Positions 1-7,550 of a stretch of 26,204 bases of DNA are shown piece by piece. The notes under the pieces were generated by a model. The model saw only the letters and a list, made by a program, of their open reading frames with translations, was not told the DNA's origin and ran no database searches. This stretch comes from a virus, in the IMG/VR virus record IMGVR_UViG_3300012920_009446, positions 1 to 26,204 of that record; one strand, 5' to 3'. The translations under genes were made by a program, and so were the position numbers. Numbering within the stretch: position 1 is the stretch's first letter; every line of letters starts with the position of its first letter.

Positions 1-739
1 CTTGAGTTGTCTCAGCTTCACCACTAGCAGGCAAGCAATTTCCACCGTCATTAAAGTCGACTACAATGTCTCCAGGTTTGATACAAGCTACTTGAGCATC
101 ACCACTAAAAGTGCCAGTATCAGAAGCTGCAGGGAAGTTTGAATGCGTGCCAGTGAGGTCATCACCAGTTTCGAGATCAACACCAGGATTAGGAATCTCT
201 GTTCCAGAAGCATTAAAGCGAAGATTTGCAGCTTCAACACTTACAGAAGCGGTAGGCATGTCTCCAACAGCAGCTTCCACGCTGTAGTTAGTAACATAAC
301 CGTTACCAATTCCAATTACTCCTTCAAGAGTTTCGGAAGTGCCACTGCCTGCTGTGTCCTTTGCGTCAACACCTTCAGCGGATACTGAGATATAGTAATT
401 CTTTCCGCTGTCATTTTTCAAAAAGTTAGCTGTTGCTTGATTTAAACCACTGGTATCGCCTGAGGCGCGGTCTGTAGTTTCGCTAAAACCAATAAGCTTT
501 TCATTGCGTCCGCCATGAACATAATAAGAAAAGTCTAAACTTACTGTAGGAGGCTCAATAACTTCACGCTTGATAGCTGCCAATTGACCAAATTCGTTAA
601 CGTCTGTTCTGGCAAGCTCAACTCCATGAGAAATGTCCTGCACGCGGAGAAGCTGATCGGATGTTCCAACGGACGCGTGTTGGCCCATTTCCTTCACGAA
701 TAAAGCTTCTGATTGATATATTACTCTGTTTCTACCCAT
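1..739 (-). CDS. Probable major tail (tail tube) protein, 3' end outside window
   Basis: An open frame runs from an ATG at 737-739 to the left edge without a stop, giving about 246 residues of an incomplete protein that starts MGRNRVIYQSEALFV. The product is rich in Gly, Ser, Thr, Ala and acidic residues with alternating beta-type segments, few charged clusters and no membrane segment, as expected of a phage tube or other repeated virion protein. It is the last visible gene of the connector/tail series, which is where tailed phages usually place the tail tube gene. No strong Shine-Dalgarno is seen before the ATG, and 86 AT-rich bases separate it from the preceding gene. The function is inferred from position and composition; another virion protein is possible. 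Confidence 0.55.
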   Translation of the reverse strand, partial: MGRNRVIYQSEALFVKEMGQHASVGTSDQLLRVQDISHGVELARTDVNEFGQLAAIKREVIEPPTVSLDFSYYVHGGRNEKLIGFSETTDRASGDTSGLNQATANFLKNDSGKNYYISVSAEGVDAKDTAGSGTSETLEGVIGIGNGYVTNYSVEAAVGDMPTASVSVEAANLRFNASGTEIPNPGVDLETGDDLTGTHSNFPAASDTGTFSGDAQVACIKPGDIVVDFNDGGNCLPASGEAETTQ

Positions 740-825
740 AATGATTTAGTGTTAAAAAGGTTAAATTAATCTGTACCTTTTATTACATACCAAAAGATCA
801 AAAGAGAACTTTTTTTTTATATATA

Positions 826-1734
826 TTATATTTCTGTCCTAGGAGTACGAACACAAGAGACAGTAAAATCTATAAATCCTATTCTTAACCCTTGAGGAAT
901 TTGAGTGCCAGACCGATCAAATAACTTTGAAACTGTTACTTTTTGAATATAAGCTCTGTCTCTATTTTCAGATTTTTTATTTTGTATAAAGTCTGGATAA
1001 TAGTAAGGAAATTGCTTGACATGATAAAATTCTCCAAATGGAAAGTCTTCAAATTCAACCAAACAAAAAGTTGTAGATTTAGTATCCCTAAATAGCGAAA
1101 GTGCTGCGTCAAGACTATAATTACTATCGGTTATGACCACAACCCTTATTACTGTTTGAGTATCATCTAAACCTCCAAGCGCCCAATCTTTATTTGATGA
1201 ACTATTTAAACTAATAAACGCTGCAGGTAAAGTGTATTTTCTGTCGCCAAGTTCGGCTTGCTGCTTTAGGTATGTAGGCTCTCCAGCAACATCACTCAGA
1301 ACAAAATCGTTCTGAAGAAGTAGTTGCTCTTCTGTTTCGTTTGTAATATATACGTTAATTTCTTTCCTTTTAAAATCTCCAGTGACTTGAGCATCAATCA
1401 AATCTACACCCCCATTAGCTACAGAATTGGTGAGAATTCTGCCTTCCATATGATCAATCATTAATCCATAAGTTGAATCTCCTTGTTCTACAAAATCTCC
1501 GTTAACATATACTCCAGAGGGCTCATCAATTCCATTATTTACCAACTGTCTGTCAGAACAGTAATACGCGTCTAAGTTTTCAGGAATATCTATAGCATCT
1601 TCAGAACCGCCCCTTATAACCACATCAAACTCTTGCCCGCCCATATCAACAAAGCCCTCAGCCTGTCGAGTCAGCTTGTCGTCAAACCAAAGATAAAAAC
1701 TTGACTGTAAAACATGATCAAACTGAGCTTTCAT
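826..1734 (-). CDS. Phage virion structural protein, tail/neck region (302 aa)
   Basis: The product has 302 residues, is acidic and mostly beta-rich, with no signal peptide, no membrane segment and no catalytic motif I recognise. Its ATG overlaps the stop of the preceding gene in an ATGA arrangement, so translation is probably coupled. It lies between a gp10-like candidate and the presumptive tail tube gene, where tailed phages carry neck, tail-terminator or tail-completion proteins. Late residues (around 205-300) contain aromatic clusters such as FPYYYPDF, which would suit an assembly interface. The exact role cannot be read from sequence; structural protein is the safest description. Confidence 0.5.
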   Translation of the reverse strand: MKAQFDHVLQSSFYLWFDDKLTRQAEGFVDMGGQEFDVVIRGGSEDAIDIPENLDAYYCSDRQLVNNGIDEPSGVYVNGDFVEQGDSTYGLMIDHMEGRILTNSVANGGVDLIDAQVTGDFKRKEINVYITNETEEQLLLQNDFVLSDVAGEPTYLKQQAELGDRKYTLPAAFISLNSSSNKDWALGGLDDTQTVIRVVVITDSNYSLDAALSLFRDTKSTTFCLVEFEDFPFGEFYHVKQFPYYYPDFIQNKKSENRDRAYIQKVTVSKLFDRSGTQIPQGLRIGFIDFTVSCVRTPRTEI

Positions 1735-2318
1735 TTCATGTCAAGGGTAGATGTTAAATTTTTAATTAAGTTAGCAATGATTTCTGTGATATAAGGAGTT
1801 CCAGACAAAGCAGACTGCCTAACTTGACCGTCAACCTGTATACCTGTTCCAGACCTACTAGAACTAGATTGCTTTACGAGAAATCTTCCTAATCCAGATA
1901 CACCTCTTTCGACTTCATCAATCCAACTTCTTCCTGCTGCCCACGGCAAAGGAGAGATTGCGTCCATTTCTTCTTTTGAGGGAATATCAAGCATAAAAGA
2001 AAATCCAACCTCATTTCTACTAATATTTTTAACTTTTACTTTAAGAGAGTTTAGCAAAAAAGCTCTTAATCTATCAACTGGATCATCTCCCGCTTCAAAA
2101 CCTATAAGCGCGAATAAACTTCCTCCTCCTGAAAGGTTTGACGCAGAGGGCCCTGCTTCAATATCTTTAGTTACTGCGTGAGATTCAAATTCTGCAATCA
2201 TTTGTTTTTTAACTTTTTCTACATTAGATATAATTTGCTTTTCAACACTCTTTTTAAACTTAGCAGAGTACTGTCCAGCGACTTCTCTTTTCAATCCCTG
2301 CATATTAATCCTAGCCAT
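1731..2318 (-). CDS. Possible tail-completion / HK97 gp10-like protein (195 aa)
   Basis: The product has 195 residues. The first 50 or so are basic and helical (MARINMQGLKREVAGQY, then many Lys), followed by a Gly/Ser linker (SNLSGGGSLF), a small beta region and a flexible Ser-rich stretch near residues 150-160. A short basic helical N-terminus followed by a compact domain is reminiscent of gp10-like tail-completion proteins, and the gene occupies the matching place between connector and tail genes. There is a one-base gap to the upstream gene and a four-base overlap with the downstream one. No diagnostic motif was seen, so the role is positional inference. Confidence 0.4.
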   Translation of the reverse strand: MARINMQGLKREVAGQYSAKFKKSVEKQIISNVEKVKKQMIAEFESHAVTKDIEAGPSASNLSGGGSLFALIGFEAGDDPVDRLRAFLLNSLKVKVKNISRNEVGFSFMLDIPSKEEMDAISPLPWAAGRSWIDEVERGVSGLGRFLVKQSSSSRSGTGIQVDGQVRQSALSGTPYITEIIANLIKNLTSTLDMK

Positions 2319-2319
2319 G

Positions 2320-2772
2320 TTAATCCTTTCTTTTGAAATACATTATAAAGTAATGAACCTCAAATGGCCCAGTTTTGGCAGAATCACTAACAAGCTCATA
2401 TAGCTGACTGTCTATTTCGACTCTAGATGATTTCTTCAAAATGGCATGTCCTTCTGCATCTATTTTCAACCTGACAGATCCATCAGGTAGAGGAACATTA
2501 ACTTGCGCACCAACTGCAGAAACATTATATTTTTCTTGCCTATCAATATAATCTATTCTGGCTTTAACTTTTGTCTGGGTAACTTTTCCAAGGGTTTTTT
2601 GCTCTCCTTTTAATCTAGAATAAAGAGCATTATAAGTTGACGAACTACTAGCAACAAAAGATTCTGTCTTCCTTTTGAATATGGTGATTTCTCGCGCAAA
2701 AGTTTCATGCATATCTTCTAGCGCAGATCTTACGCTATTTCTCATGCTTTCTGGAACCAGATTGTCTCCCAT
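2320..2772 (-). CDS. Possible head-closure / head-tail connector protein (150 aa)
   Basis: The product has 150 residues. The N-terminal third is probably helical (SMRNSVRSALEDMHETFARE), followed by a beta-rich half with a hydrophobic C-terminal strand (FEVHYFIMYFKRKD). Size, architecture and position directly downstream of a candidate connector gene fit head-closure or stopper proteins of siphoviruses and myoviruses. Two bases separate it from the preceding stop. I do not recognise a family motif, so the call rests on size and gene order. Confidence 0.4.
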   Translation of the reverse strand: MGDNLVPESMRNSVRSALEDMHETFAREITIFKRKTESFVASSSSTYNALYSRLKGEQKTLGKVTQTKVKARIDYIDRQEKYNVSAVGAQVNVPLPDGSVRLKIDAEGHAILKKSSRVEIDSQLYELVSDSAKTGPFEVHYFIMYFKRKD

Positions 2773-2774
2773 TT

Positions 2775-3302
2775 TTATTCTCCGTCAAATCCAGACACTT
2801 GAGAGGGAGGAGACCCCTGAATATTATAGCTCGCCACAAGTTCTCCTATATTTATTGCTGCAGCCTCCATTAAATCGTAATATCTTTGGCTAATTTTTGT
2901 AATATCTAATCCTCCGCTTGCGGTAGAAGTGGTATAAAGAGGTTGTCTTTCGATTGTTGTATCTCCTTCCTGAATTCTCGTCCAATCACTCATTCCAGTA
3001 ATACTGGTAGTAGAAGAACCTGCAGTAACAGACTGACCTAATAATGTTTTTCTTGCGGCTTTAGAGTAATAATCCCTCAGAAACATCTGAGAAAAAATCG
3101 CTGCTTCTTCATGTCCAAATACATAATTTACCCCTGCTGGAGAAGACAGGTCATTGTCAAAAGAGGTATGTATTTTAGAATTTAGTTGACCTACATTAGC
3201 TTCAAGCCAACCAGATATTCTTACTTGCGTAGTAAGATCCGAATCCGAGTCAAACTCATTTACAAATATACCTGAGGATAAAGATTCTAAAGAATAAGAC
3301 AT
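2775..3302 (-). CDS. Possible head-tail adaptor/connector protein (175 aa)
   Basis: The product has 175 residues and is acidic, with several probable helices: residues about 60-85 contain GHEEAAIFSQMFLRDYYSKA and residues about 135-160 contain YYDLMEAAAINIGELV. Small, mainly helical proteins lying a little after the capsid gene are commonly the gp6/gp15-type adaptor that sits on the portal. The gene starts 11 bases after the SAP-like gene and ends two bases before the next one. No motif is decisive, so the role is inferred from order and helical character. Confidence 0.42.
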   Translation of the reverse strand: MSYSLESLSSGIFVNEFDSDSDLTTQVRISGWLEANVGQLNSKIHTSFDNDLSSPAGVNYVFGHEEAAIFSQMFLRDYYSKAARKTLLGQSVTAGSSTTSITGMSDWTRIQEGDTTIERQPLYTTSTASGGLDITKISQRYYDLMEAAAINIGELVASYNIQGSPPSQVSGFDGE

Positions 3303-3313
3303 TTCTAAGCATA

Positions 3314-3763
3314 TTATTTTTTATTAGACCAAATATCATTAACTCTTTTTTGCAGGTCAGAATCTGGAAATTTAGAAGAATCATTAATTGGTATTACTGG
3401 CTTTCGATTACCTCCTCCTTTAGCGAAATCTTCAAAACCTTTGATTAGTTTTTTTCTTAAAACTGTTGCATTACCACTTGGAAAAATTCCCGCAGTTACT
3501 GCAATTTCTCTTAGGTCTGTTAAATTTTTTCCTTTTAAAGATTCTTCAAATTCCTGCATGTTGCTGGCTTTAAATGGGTTGTTTTTTCGCATTCCTAATA
3601 TTTCATCTAGTGCCTGTGATTTTCTTACAGTTTCAGACACAACATCTTCTTCTACACGCCCATGCACCTGCTCGATTCCATCGGTTTTTTTTGCTCTTGC
3701 TTTTGTACTTTTAAGTTTTCCGTTGGTTTGCTGAATTTTTGTTGTTGTTTTTTTTCTTGCCAT
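3314..3763 (-). CDS. SAP/Rho-N-like domain protein, probable virion-associated (149 aa)
   Basis: The N-terminal 30 residues are extremely basic (MARKKTTTKIQQ, many Lys/Arg/Thr). Residues 78-112 (LTDLREIAVTAGIFPSG then LRKKLIKGF) have the helix-extended-helix pattern of SAP or Rho-N-like nucleic-acid-binding domains. This combination suggests a small DNA- or RNA-binding protein, either packaged with the genome or acting at the head. It is the first gene after the capsid terminator and has its own sigma70-like promoter candidate (3783-3817), so it would lead the connector/tail transcription unit. The domain call is by pattern only; the biological role is unknown. Confidence 0.5.
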   Translation of the reverse strand: MARKKTTTKIQQTNGKLKSTKARAKKTDGIEQVHGRVEEDVVSETVRKSQALDEILGMRKNNPFKASNMQEFEESLKGKNLTDLREIAVTAGIFPSGNATVLRKKLIKGFEDFAKGGGNRKPVIPINDSSKFPDSDLQKRVNDIWSNKK

Positions 3764-3782
3764 GATAATTCTATTAGAGTTT

Positions 3783-3817
3783 AATGACTATTATACTCGT
3801 TAATACACAAAAGTCCA
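3783..3817 (-). promoter_or_regulatory. Sigma70-like promoter for the connector/tail unit
   Basis: On the minus strand a TGGACT box (3812-3817) is followed after 16 bases by a perfect TATAAT (3790-3795). Transcription would start near 3783, about 20 bases before the ATG at 3763. It lies immediately after the capsid terminator, where a restart promoter makes sense. The -35 box matches the consensus at four of six positions. The DNA is AT-rich, so a chance TATAAT is possible. Confidence 0.45.
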
Positions 3818-3826
3818 GATCGTGTG

Positions 3827-3866
3827 AAAAAATAAAGGGCCTACAGGAATAAACCTGCAGGCCCTT
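3827..3866 (-). terminator. Rho-independent terminator after the major capsid gene
   Basis: A 13-base inverted repeat (3835-3847 with 3854-3866) encloses a 6-base loop. Read on the minus strand the stem is fully paired with a single G-U wobble, and it is followed by a U-rich tract (UAUUUUUU, 3834-3827). On the plus strand the wobble becomes an A-C mismatch and there is no matching U-tract, so the element is built for minus-strand transcripts ending after the capsid gene (stop at 3898). Confidence 0.85.
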
Positions 3867-3897
3867 AGGGAGGTGGGGGTTAGGAAAAACTAACTTC

Positions 3898-5034
3898 TTA
3901 GCCTTCGAGCGCGATACCGTACAGCGCACGGTTATCAAGAATGATTCGTCCCTCCTCGAGCGAACCATAATAACCAATCTTGCCCTGACGGACGCTGTAT
4001 TGGTCATCAACCAAGAGCGAGAACTCAGAACCGTTGTCTGCGTCTGTAGCAACAGCCTTCCAGAGGGAGCTAACGGAATTATCTAGACCGATGATGATTT
4101 CGTCTACATCAGCATCAAAGTCTGCGATAACGGTTCCATCTCTAGCTGGGCCAGTGGAAAGTTCTTTATAAACCTTATTGAACTTTTGACCCTTGCCGAG
4201 CTCGTGCATTTCCTGCAAGCGAATTCCGAAGAATTCAGGAATGCCAGCGTTGCTCCAAAGAGCTTGTCTTTGAGCGTCAGTAGCCAAGTGGCCATCAACG
4301 CCATGGGCGTCAGCCTCTTTGCCCTTATAACTCGACTCAGTGTTGATCGGGTTGTATGCCATAGCACGAATACCCTCAACAACTTCAGGAGAAACAAGCA
4401 AGTCAGTAACGCCCCTACGAGCGCCTGCTTCAGGTGTTCCACCTGTCCAGGAGGTGTGAATTCTCTTTGAAAGAGTTAATAGTTTATTGAAATCTTCGAG
4501 AACCAAACGTTTTCCAGCGGCCTTAAGCGTATGCTTTTTGTCGCCAGTTTTGGCTTCAGCCAAAGCGCCGATTACGAGATTTGCGGAAGTAGATTCTTGC
4601 TTAAGCATAACTTCTTGAGCGATGCGGGTCATGCTCTTTCCAATAACATCCATACGAGACTTAGCGGCATAACGCTTGTCAAAGCTGATAGCGCTGTCCA
4701 GACGATAAGTCGTGAACTTCATTTCAGCGTGCGTAGGTGTTACTTGGTTAGTAGGCAGACCTCCAGCAAGAGACTGGCTCCATGTTTGGATATAATCCTC
4801 ATCGGTTATATCGTAATACAGATCCAGTGGGAAGCTGGGATTATCGTCAGCGTTAAATGTAAAGCTTTGAAACTTATTACTAAGAGTCGGAGCTTGATTT
4901 ACTACTTGTGCAAGCACAGGAGCGATAAATTTAGCGAGTGCAGCTTGGGCTTCATAGGCAACGTCCCTATTATTGGAAGCCATGGCCTTTACAAGCTCAA
5001 TTTGCTCGTCGGTATGTTTTAATGTAATTTCCAT
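3898..5034 (-). CDS. Major capsid protein (HK97-fold candidate, 378 aa)
   Basis: The product has 378 residues, a usual size for a HK97-fold shell protein without a long delta domain. It has a helical N-terminus (about 1-45), an extended N-arm-like segment (about 50-85, many Pro/Asp/Thr), then mixed alpha/beta domains, and no membrane segments. It follows portal, protease/scaffold and decoration genes in the classical order. A strong Shine-Dalgarno (AGGAG at 5046-5050, 11 bases before the ATG) and a strong downstream terminator indicate high expression. Its codons look more GC-rich than those of neighbouring accessory genes, as is common for very highly expressed proteins. The call combines position, length and expression signals; no single motif proves the fold. 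Confidence 0.8.
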   Translation of the reverse strand: MEITLKHTDEQIELVKAMASNNRDVAYEAQAALAKFIAPVLAQVVNQAPTLSNKFQSFTFNADDNPSFPLDLYYDITDEDYIQTWSQSLAGGLPTNQVTPTHAEMKFTTYRLDSAISFDKRYAAKSRMDVIGKSMTRIAQEVMLKQESTSANLVIGALAEAKTGDKKHTLKAAGKRLVLEDFNKLLTLSKRIHTSWTGGTPEAGARRGVTDLLVSPEVVEGIRAMAYNPINTESSYKGKEADAHGVDGHLATDAQRQALWSNAGIPEFFGIRLQEMHELGKGQKFNKVYKELSTGPARDGTVIADFDADVDEIIIGLDNSVSSLWKAVATDADNGSEFSLLVDDQYSVRQGKIGYYGSLEEGRIILDNRALYGIALEG

Positions 5035-5053
5035 AATTATTTATTCTCCTATA

Positions 5054-5767
5054 TTAAAGGTCAAGTTTAATAACGACGTAGTAAGCAGACTCTCCAGCAG
5101 GACCAGCGAACTGATCAGTATTCTTTTGAGAGGTACGCTTGCCAGAGCCAAGAACGTTTCCAATAACCCTTGCAGATCCAGCGGAGTTCGAAAGAACGAT
5201 TTGTCCGTTGTCGCCTTGAACAGCTAATGTATTCTTCGAAGACATAGCGCTAGAGGAAACTTCCCAAGCTGCATCATCCCATGTGCTCGAGTCGCTTCCG
5301 TCACTAGCAGTTCCGTCGGTTGAGTTCACAGCTTCAATAGCAGACTCATCAAAAGTAAAGATACCTTTACTTGCAACTGGTACAGCTTCTCCAGAAGTTA
5401 CAGCAAAAAGCTCAGCCTTCTTTTGAGGGTAACGAAGCAGATTTTCGCCGTTTTCGTCGTGCGTTAATGTTTGATTCAATGTGACTCCGATAGCTACGTC
5501 TGTTTTGCTAGCAGCCTCACAAGTAAGTGGTACTTGCGGCATGCCATTTCGTGCGACGTGCGGATAACCGCTAGAACCTAGCAAGGTATGAGAACCTAAG
5601 TACTCAATTGGGTCCTTGCTAAGATCGGAATCACTCACCTTAACAAGCATGCCCGAATCAGCTGTTGTGGTATCGGGAGCACCTCCTCCGAGGTCTCCGT
5701 CAAACTTAAACAGGTTGATTACATCTTGCTCGTCGTATTGTCTGAATGGTAGTAATCTTAATGCCAT
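5054..5767 (-). CDS. Capsid decoration / head stabilisation protein candidate (237 aa)
   Basis: The product has 237 residues, is acidic and rich in Gly, Ser, Ala and Asp with a beta-rich profile, and begins MALRLLPFRQYDEQDVINLF. It lies between the protease/scaffold gene and the major capsid gene, the position of lambda gpD-like decoration proteins. A Shine-Dalgarno-like AAGGAAA about ten bases before the ATG suggests good translation, as expected for a capsid-stoichiometry protein. The conserved-looking N-terminus (LRLLPFRQY) may be an anchor to the shell. Decoration is inferred from context; another abundant head protein is possible. Confidence 0.5.
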   Translation of the reverse strand: MALRLLPFRQYDEQDVINLFKFDGDLGGGAPDTTTADSGMLVKVSDSDLSKDPIEYLGSHTLLGSSGYPHVARNGMPQVPLTCEAASKTDVAIGVTLNQTLTHDENGENLLRYPQKKAELFAVTSGEAVPVASKGIFTFDESAIEAVNSTDGTASDGSDSSTWDDAAWEVSSSAMSSKNTLAVQGDNGQIVLSNSAGSARVIGNVLGSGKRTSQKNTDQFAGPAGESAYYVVIKLDL

Positions 5768-5788
5768 AGTTAATGTTTCCTTTTAAAA

Positions 5789-7333
5789 TTAGTATTTAAT
5801 TGAAATATTTTCTTGAGAGAATGCCTGAGCAAACTTCTCTTCGAGTGTTTCGTCAGATTCAGCAGACTCAGAATTATTGTTAGGAACAACTTCTTCTTGT
5901 TCTTCGACTTGCTCTAATGCAGCTTCAACAACAACTTCAGGCTCTTCCTGAGATTGCTCTTGCTGAGGCTCTGCGAGTCTCTTTTGAACTTCTGCCTCAA
6001 TTCTAGACTCAAGCTCTTCAGCTTGGGCCTTGAGAAATTCTTTGTTTTTATGAGCCCAAATCTTATCGAACTTTTCTTTATAGGAAGCGAATGCGTCTTC
6101 TGTTACTTCGAGAGACTTAACCTCGGAGGCAATCAACGCCAAATCTTCTTCCCCAAGATCGAATTCGCTATTAAGCTGTTCCATTCTGCCATCAAAAGCG
6201 GCGTCGGATAGTCTTTGAGCGTTTTCAGCTTCGAGAGATTCAAGTTTTTCTTGAGCGGTTTTCAATTCCTGATTGACTACATCATACTTTTCAGTAAGCT
6301 CTGCCTGAGACTGCGCCAGCTCATCTTTTTGAGCTTGTGCTTCCTCCACCTGCGATTTCCATTCCGCAGACTTTTCGATAATGACGTCGTTAACCAGTTT
6401 AGAAATGCTCGCCACGGCTTCTTCGGAAAAATCGTTTGCACGACGCTTCTCGTCTAGAAGGGCTTCTAAGCTATTAATTAGTTTTTCAGTTTCCATATTA
6501 AGAGTTTCGTTGTGATCAATTACATTTATTTTTAAATTTTGTGAACTTTTATTTTTCATAATATTATTTTTATCATTTTTTGCAACTAATTCTTTTGTTT
6601 TATTTTGTTCTTTTTCGTTTGCAACAAAAATTCCTTTCACATCTGCTGCGGGTTTCGTGGTGAATGCAACACCAAGAGGGTAAACTTCTCCAACAACAAG
6701 ACGATAGCAGTTTCTACCATCATCAAGTTTTCCGCTTCCTCCAAAAGCAGTGAGGTTTTCCTTGACATTTTCAGCGTCGTCGCCTGTCAGTATCTCACAA
6801 TTTTTTAAATCTTCAGAGCCCACCGCAACAGCATAATCATTAAATCCTAATTCCCAGCTTGTAGAAATAATGGTATTCATATTACTTTCTTGGCTTTCTT
6901 CTAACATATCAGCCAAAGAAGCGTTTGCCATTTTATATACCACTGCTCCTAAAGATATATTAACAGGATCTTTGGTTTCAAGAACCTCTTCCTTAGACAT
7001 AATGCTGCTATCAGTAAAAGAAGAAAAGCCTGAAGATACTATATGACCAACGACCTTTTCCCTGTCGTGTTCTATATTAGTTGGCTTATGAACGAAGTAG
7101 TCATTTATAGCAACTGCAGTGGCAGAATCTATCCCATCTCCATTTTTATTAAATTTGTTTACTACTGCAGCATTAAAGGCAACACCCATAAGGTCAATAT
7201 TTTTTTCAAGATCTACAGAGGAAGGAATCAATGATTCTAAGTTATCTAAAGATGCCCTAGAGACATAACCCTTAAATGCTTCGGTTGAAGCAGATACTTC
7301 CTGCTCAAAGGTCGCTGTATACTTATACTCCAT
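5789..7333 (-). CDS. Prohead protease fused to scaffold (514 aa)
   Basis: Residues about 1-235 form a compact domain like a capsid-maturation protease: His89 in NIEHDREKVVGH is a good catalytic His, and Ser157/Ser159 in the STSWELGF segment is a candidate nucleophile (the HK97/S78 and related proteases use a Ser in a comparable S-x-E context). Residues about 280-450 form a long charged coiled coil rich in Glu, Gln, Lys and Ala, and the tail (about 450-500) is Glu/Gln-rich, typical of scaffold. The two halves are joined by an AT-rich, Asn/Lys-rich linker (about 236-280). The ATG overlaps the previous stop (TAATG). The scaffold would guide shell assembly and the protease would clear it. The catalytic assignment is inference. 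Confidence 0.7.
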   Translation of the reverse strand: MEYKYTATFEQEVSASTEAFKGYVSRASLDNLESLIPSSVDLEKNIDLMGVAFNAAVVNKFNKNGDGIDSATAVAINDYFVHKPTNIEHDREKVVGHIVSSGFSSFTDSSIMSKEEVLETKDPVNISLGAVVYKMANASLADMLEESQESNMNTIISTSWELGFNDYAVAVGSEDLKNCEILTGDDAENVKENLTAFGGSGKLDDGRNCYRLVVGEVYPLGVAFTTKPAADVKGIFVANEKEQNKTKELVAKNDKNNIMKNKSSQNLKINVIDHNETLNMETEKLINSLEALLDEKRRANDFSEEAVASISKLVNDVIIEKSAEWKSQVEEAQAQKDELAQSQAELTEKYDVVNQELKTAQEKLESLEAENAQRLSDAAFDGRMEQLNSEFDLGEEDLALIASEVKSLEVTEDAFASYKEKFDKIWAHKNKEFLKAQAEELESRIEAEVQKRLAEPQQEQSQEEPEVVVEAALEQVEEQEEVVPNNNSESAESDETLEEKFAQAFSQENISIKY

Positions 7334-7527
7334 TAATCCTTAAGTGAATCGTAGTCAGCTTTGCTGCAGAACTTGGTTAACTTTGTGCCGTCTTCATCTA
7401 CCGCCGCAAACGCATACCTAATAGATTCTTTGCCACTTTTGAGCATTCTTTTATATTCCTTTTTTTGGACTTGGTCCTCAGGAATTTGTACTTTAGACTT
7501 TTTCTTAACGTTGTAAAATTCTATCAT
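7333..7527 (-). CDS. Small hypothetical protein between portal and protease (64 aa)
   Basis: The product has 64 residues and is basic overall, with a Lys-rich first half (FYNVKKKSKVQIPEDQVQKK) and a single Cys. It is likely a genuine gene: it fills the gap between portal and protease/scaffold genes exactly, its stop overlaps the next start by one base (TAATG), and it shares the operon direction. I recognise no family. Small basic proteins in this spot may be head-assembly chaperones, but nothing here shows that. Confidence 0.6.
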   Translation of the reverse strand: MIEFYNVKKKSKVQIPEDQVQKKEYKRMLKSGKESIRYAFAAVDEDGTKLTKFCSKADYDSLKD

Positions 7528-7550
7528 AGTGACTCATATTACACAAAATA

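Noticed and set aside
143-388. Plus-strand open frame inside the tail tube gene
   Set aside because: It is antisense to a long, better-supported minus-strand frame and resembles no protein I recognise.
740-825. AT-rich spacer before the tail tube gene, considered for promoter or terminator
   Set aside because: There is no hairpin with a T-tract in the minus direction and no paired -35/-10 boxes with normal spacing.
3774-4442. Two further minus-strand open frames in the capsid gene (3774-4052 and 4104-4442)
   Set aside because: They are shifted frames of the capsid gene with random-looking composition.
4531-5022. A 163-residue plus-strand open frame opposite the capsid gene
   Set aside because: It is an antisense shadow arising from the capsid gene's codon use; it has no recognisable motif.
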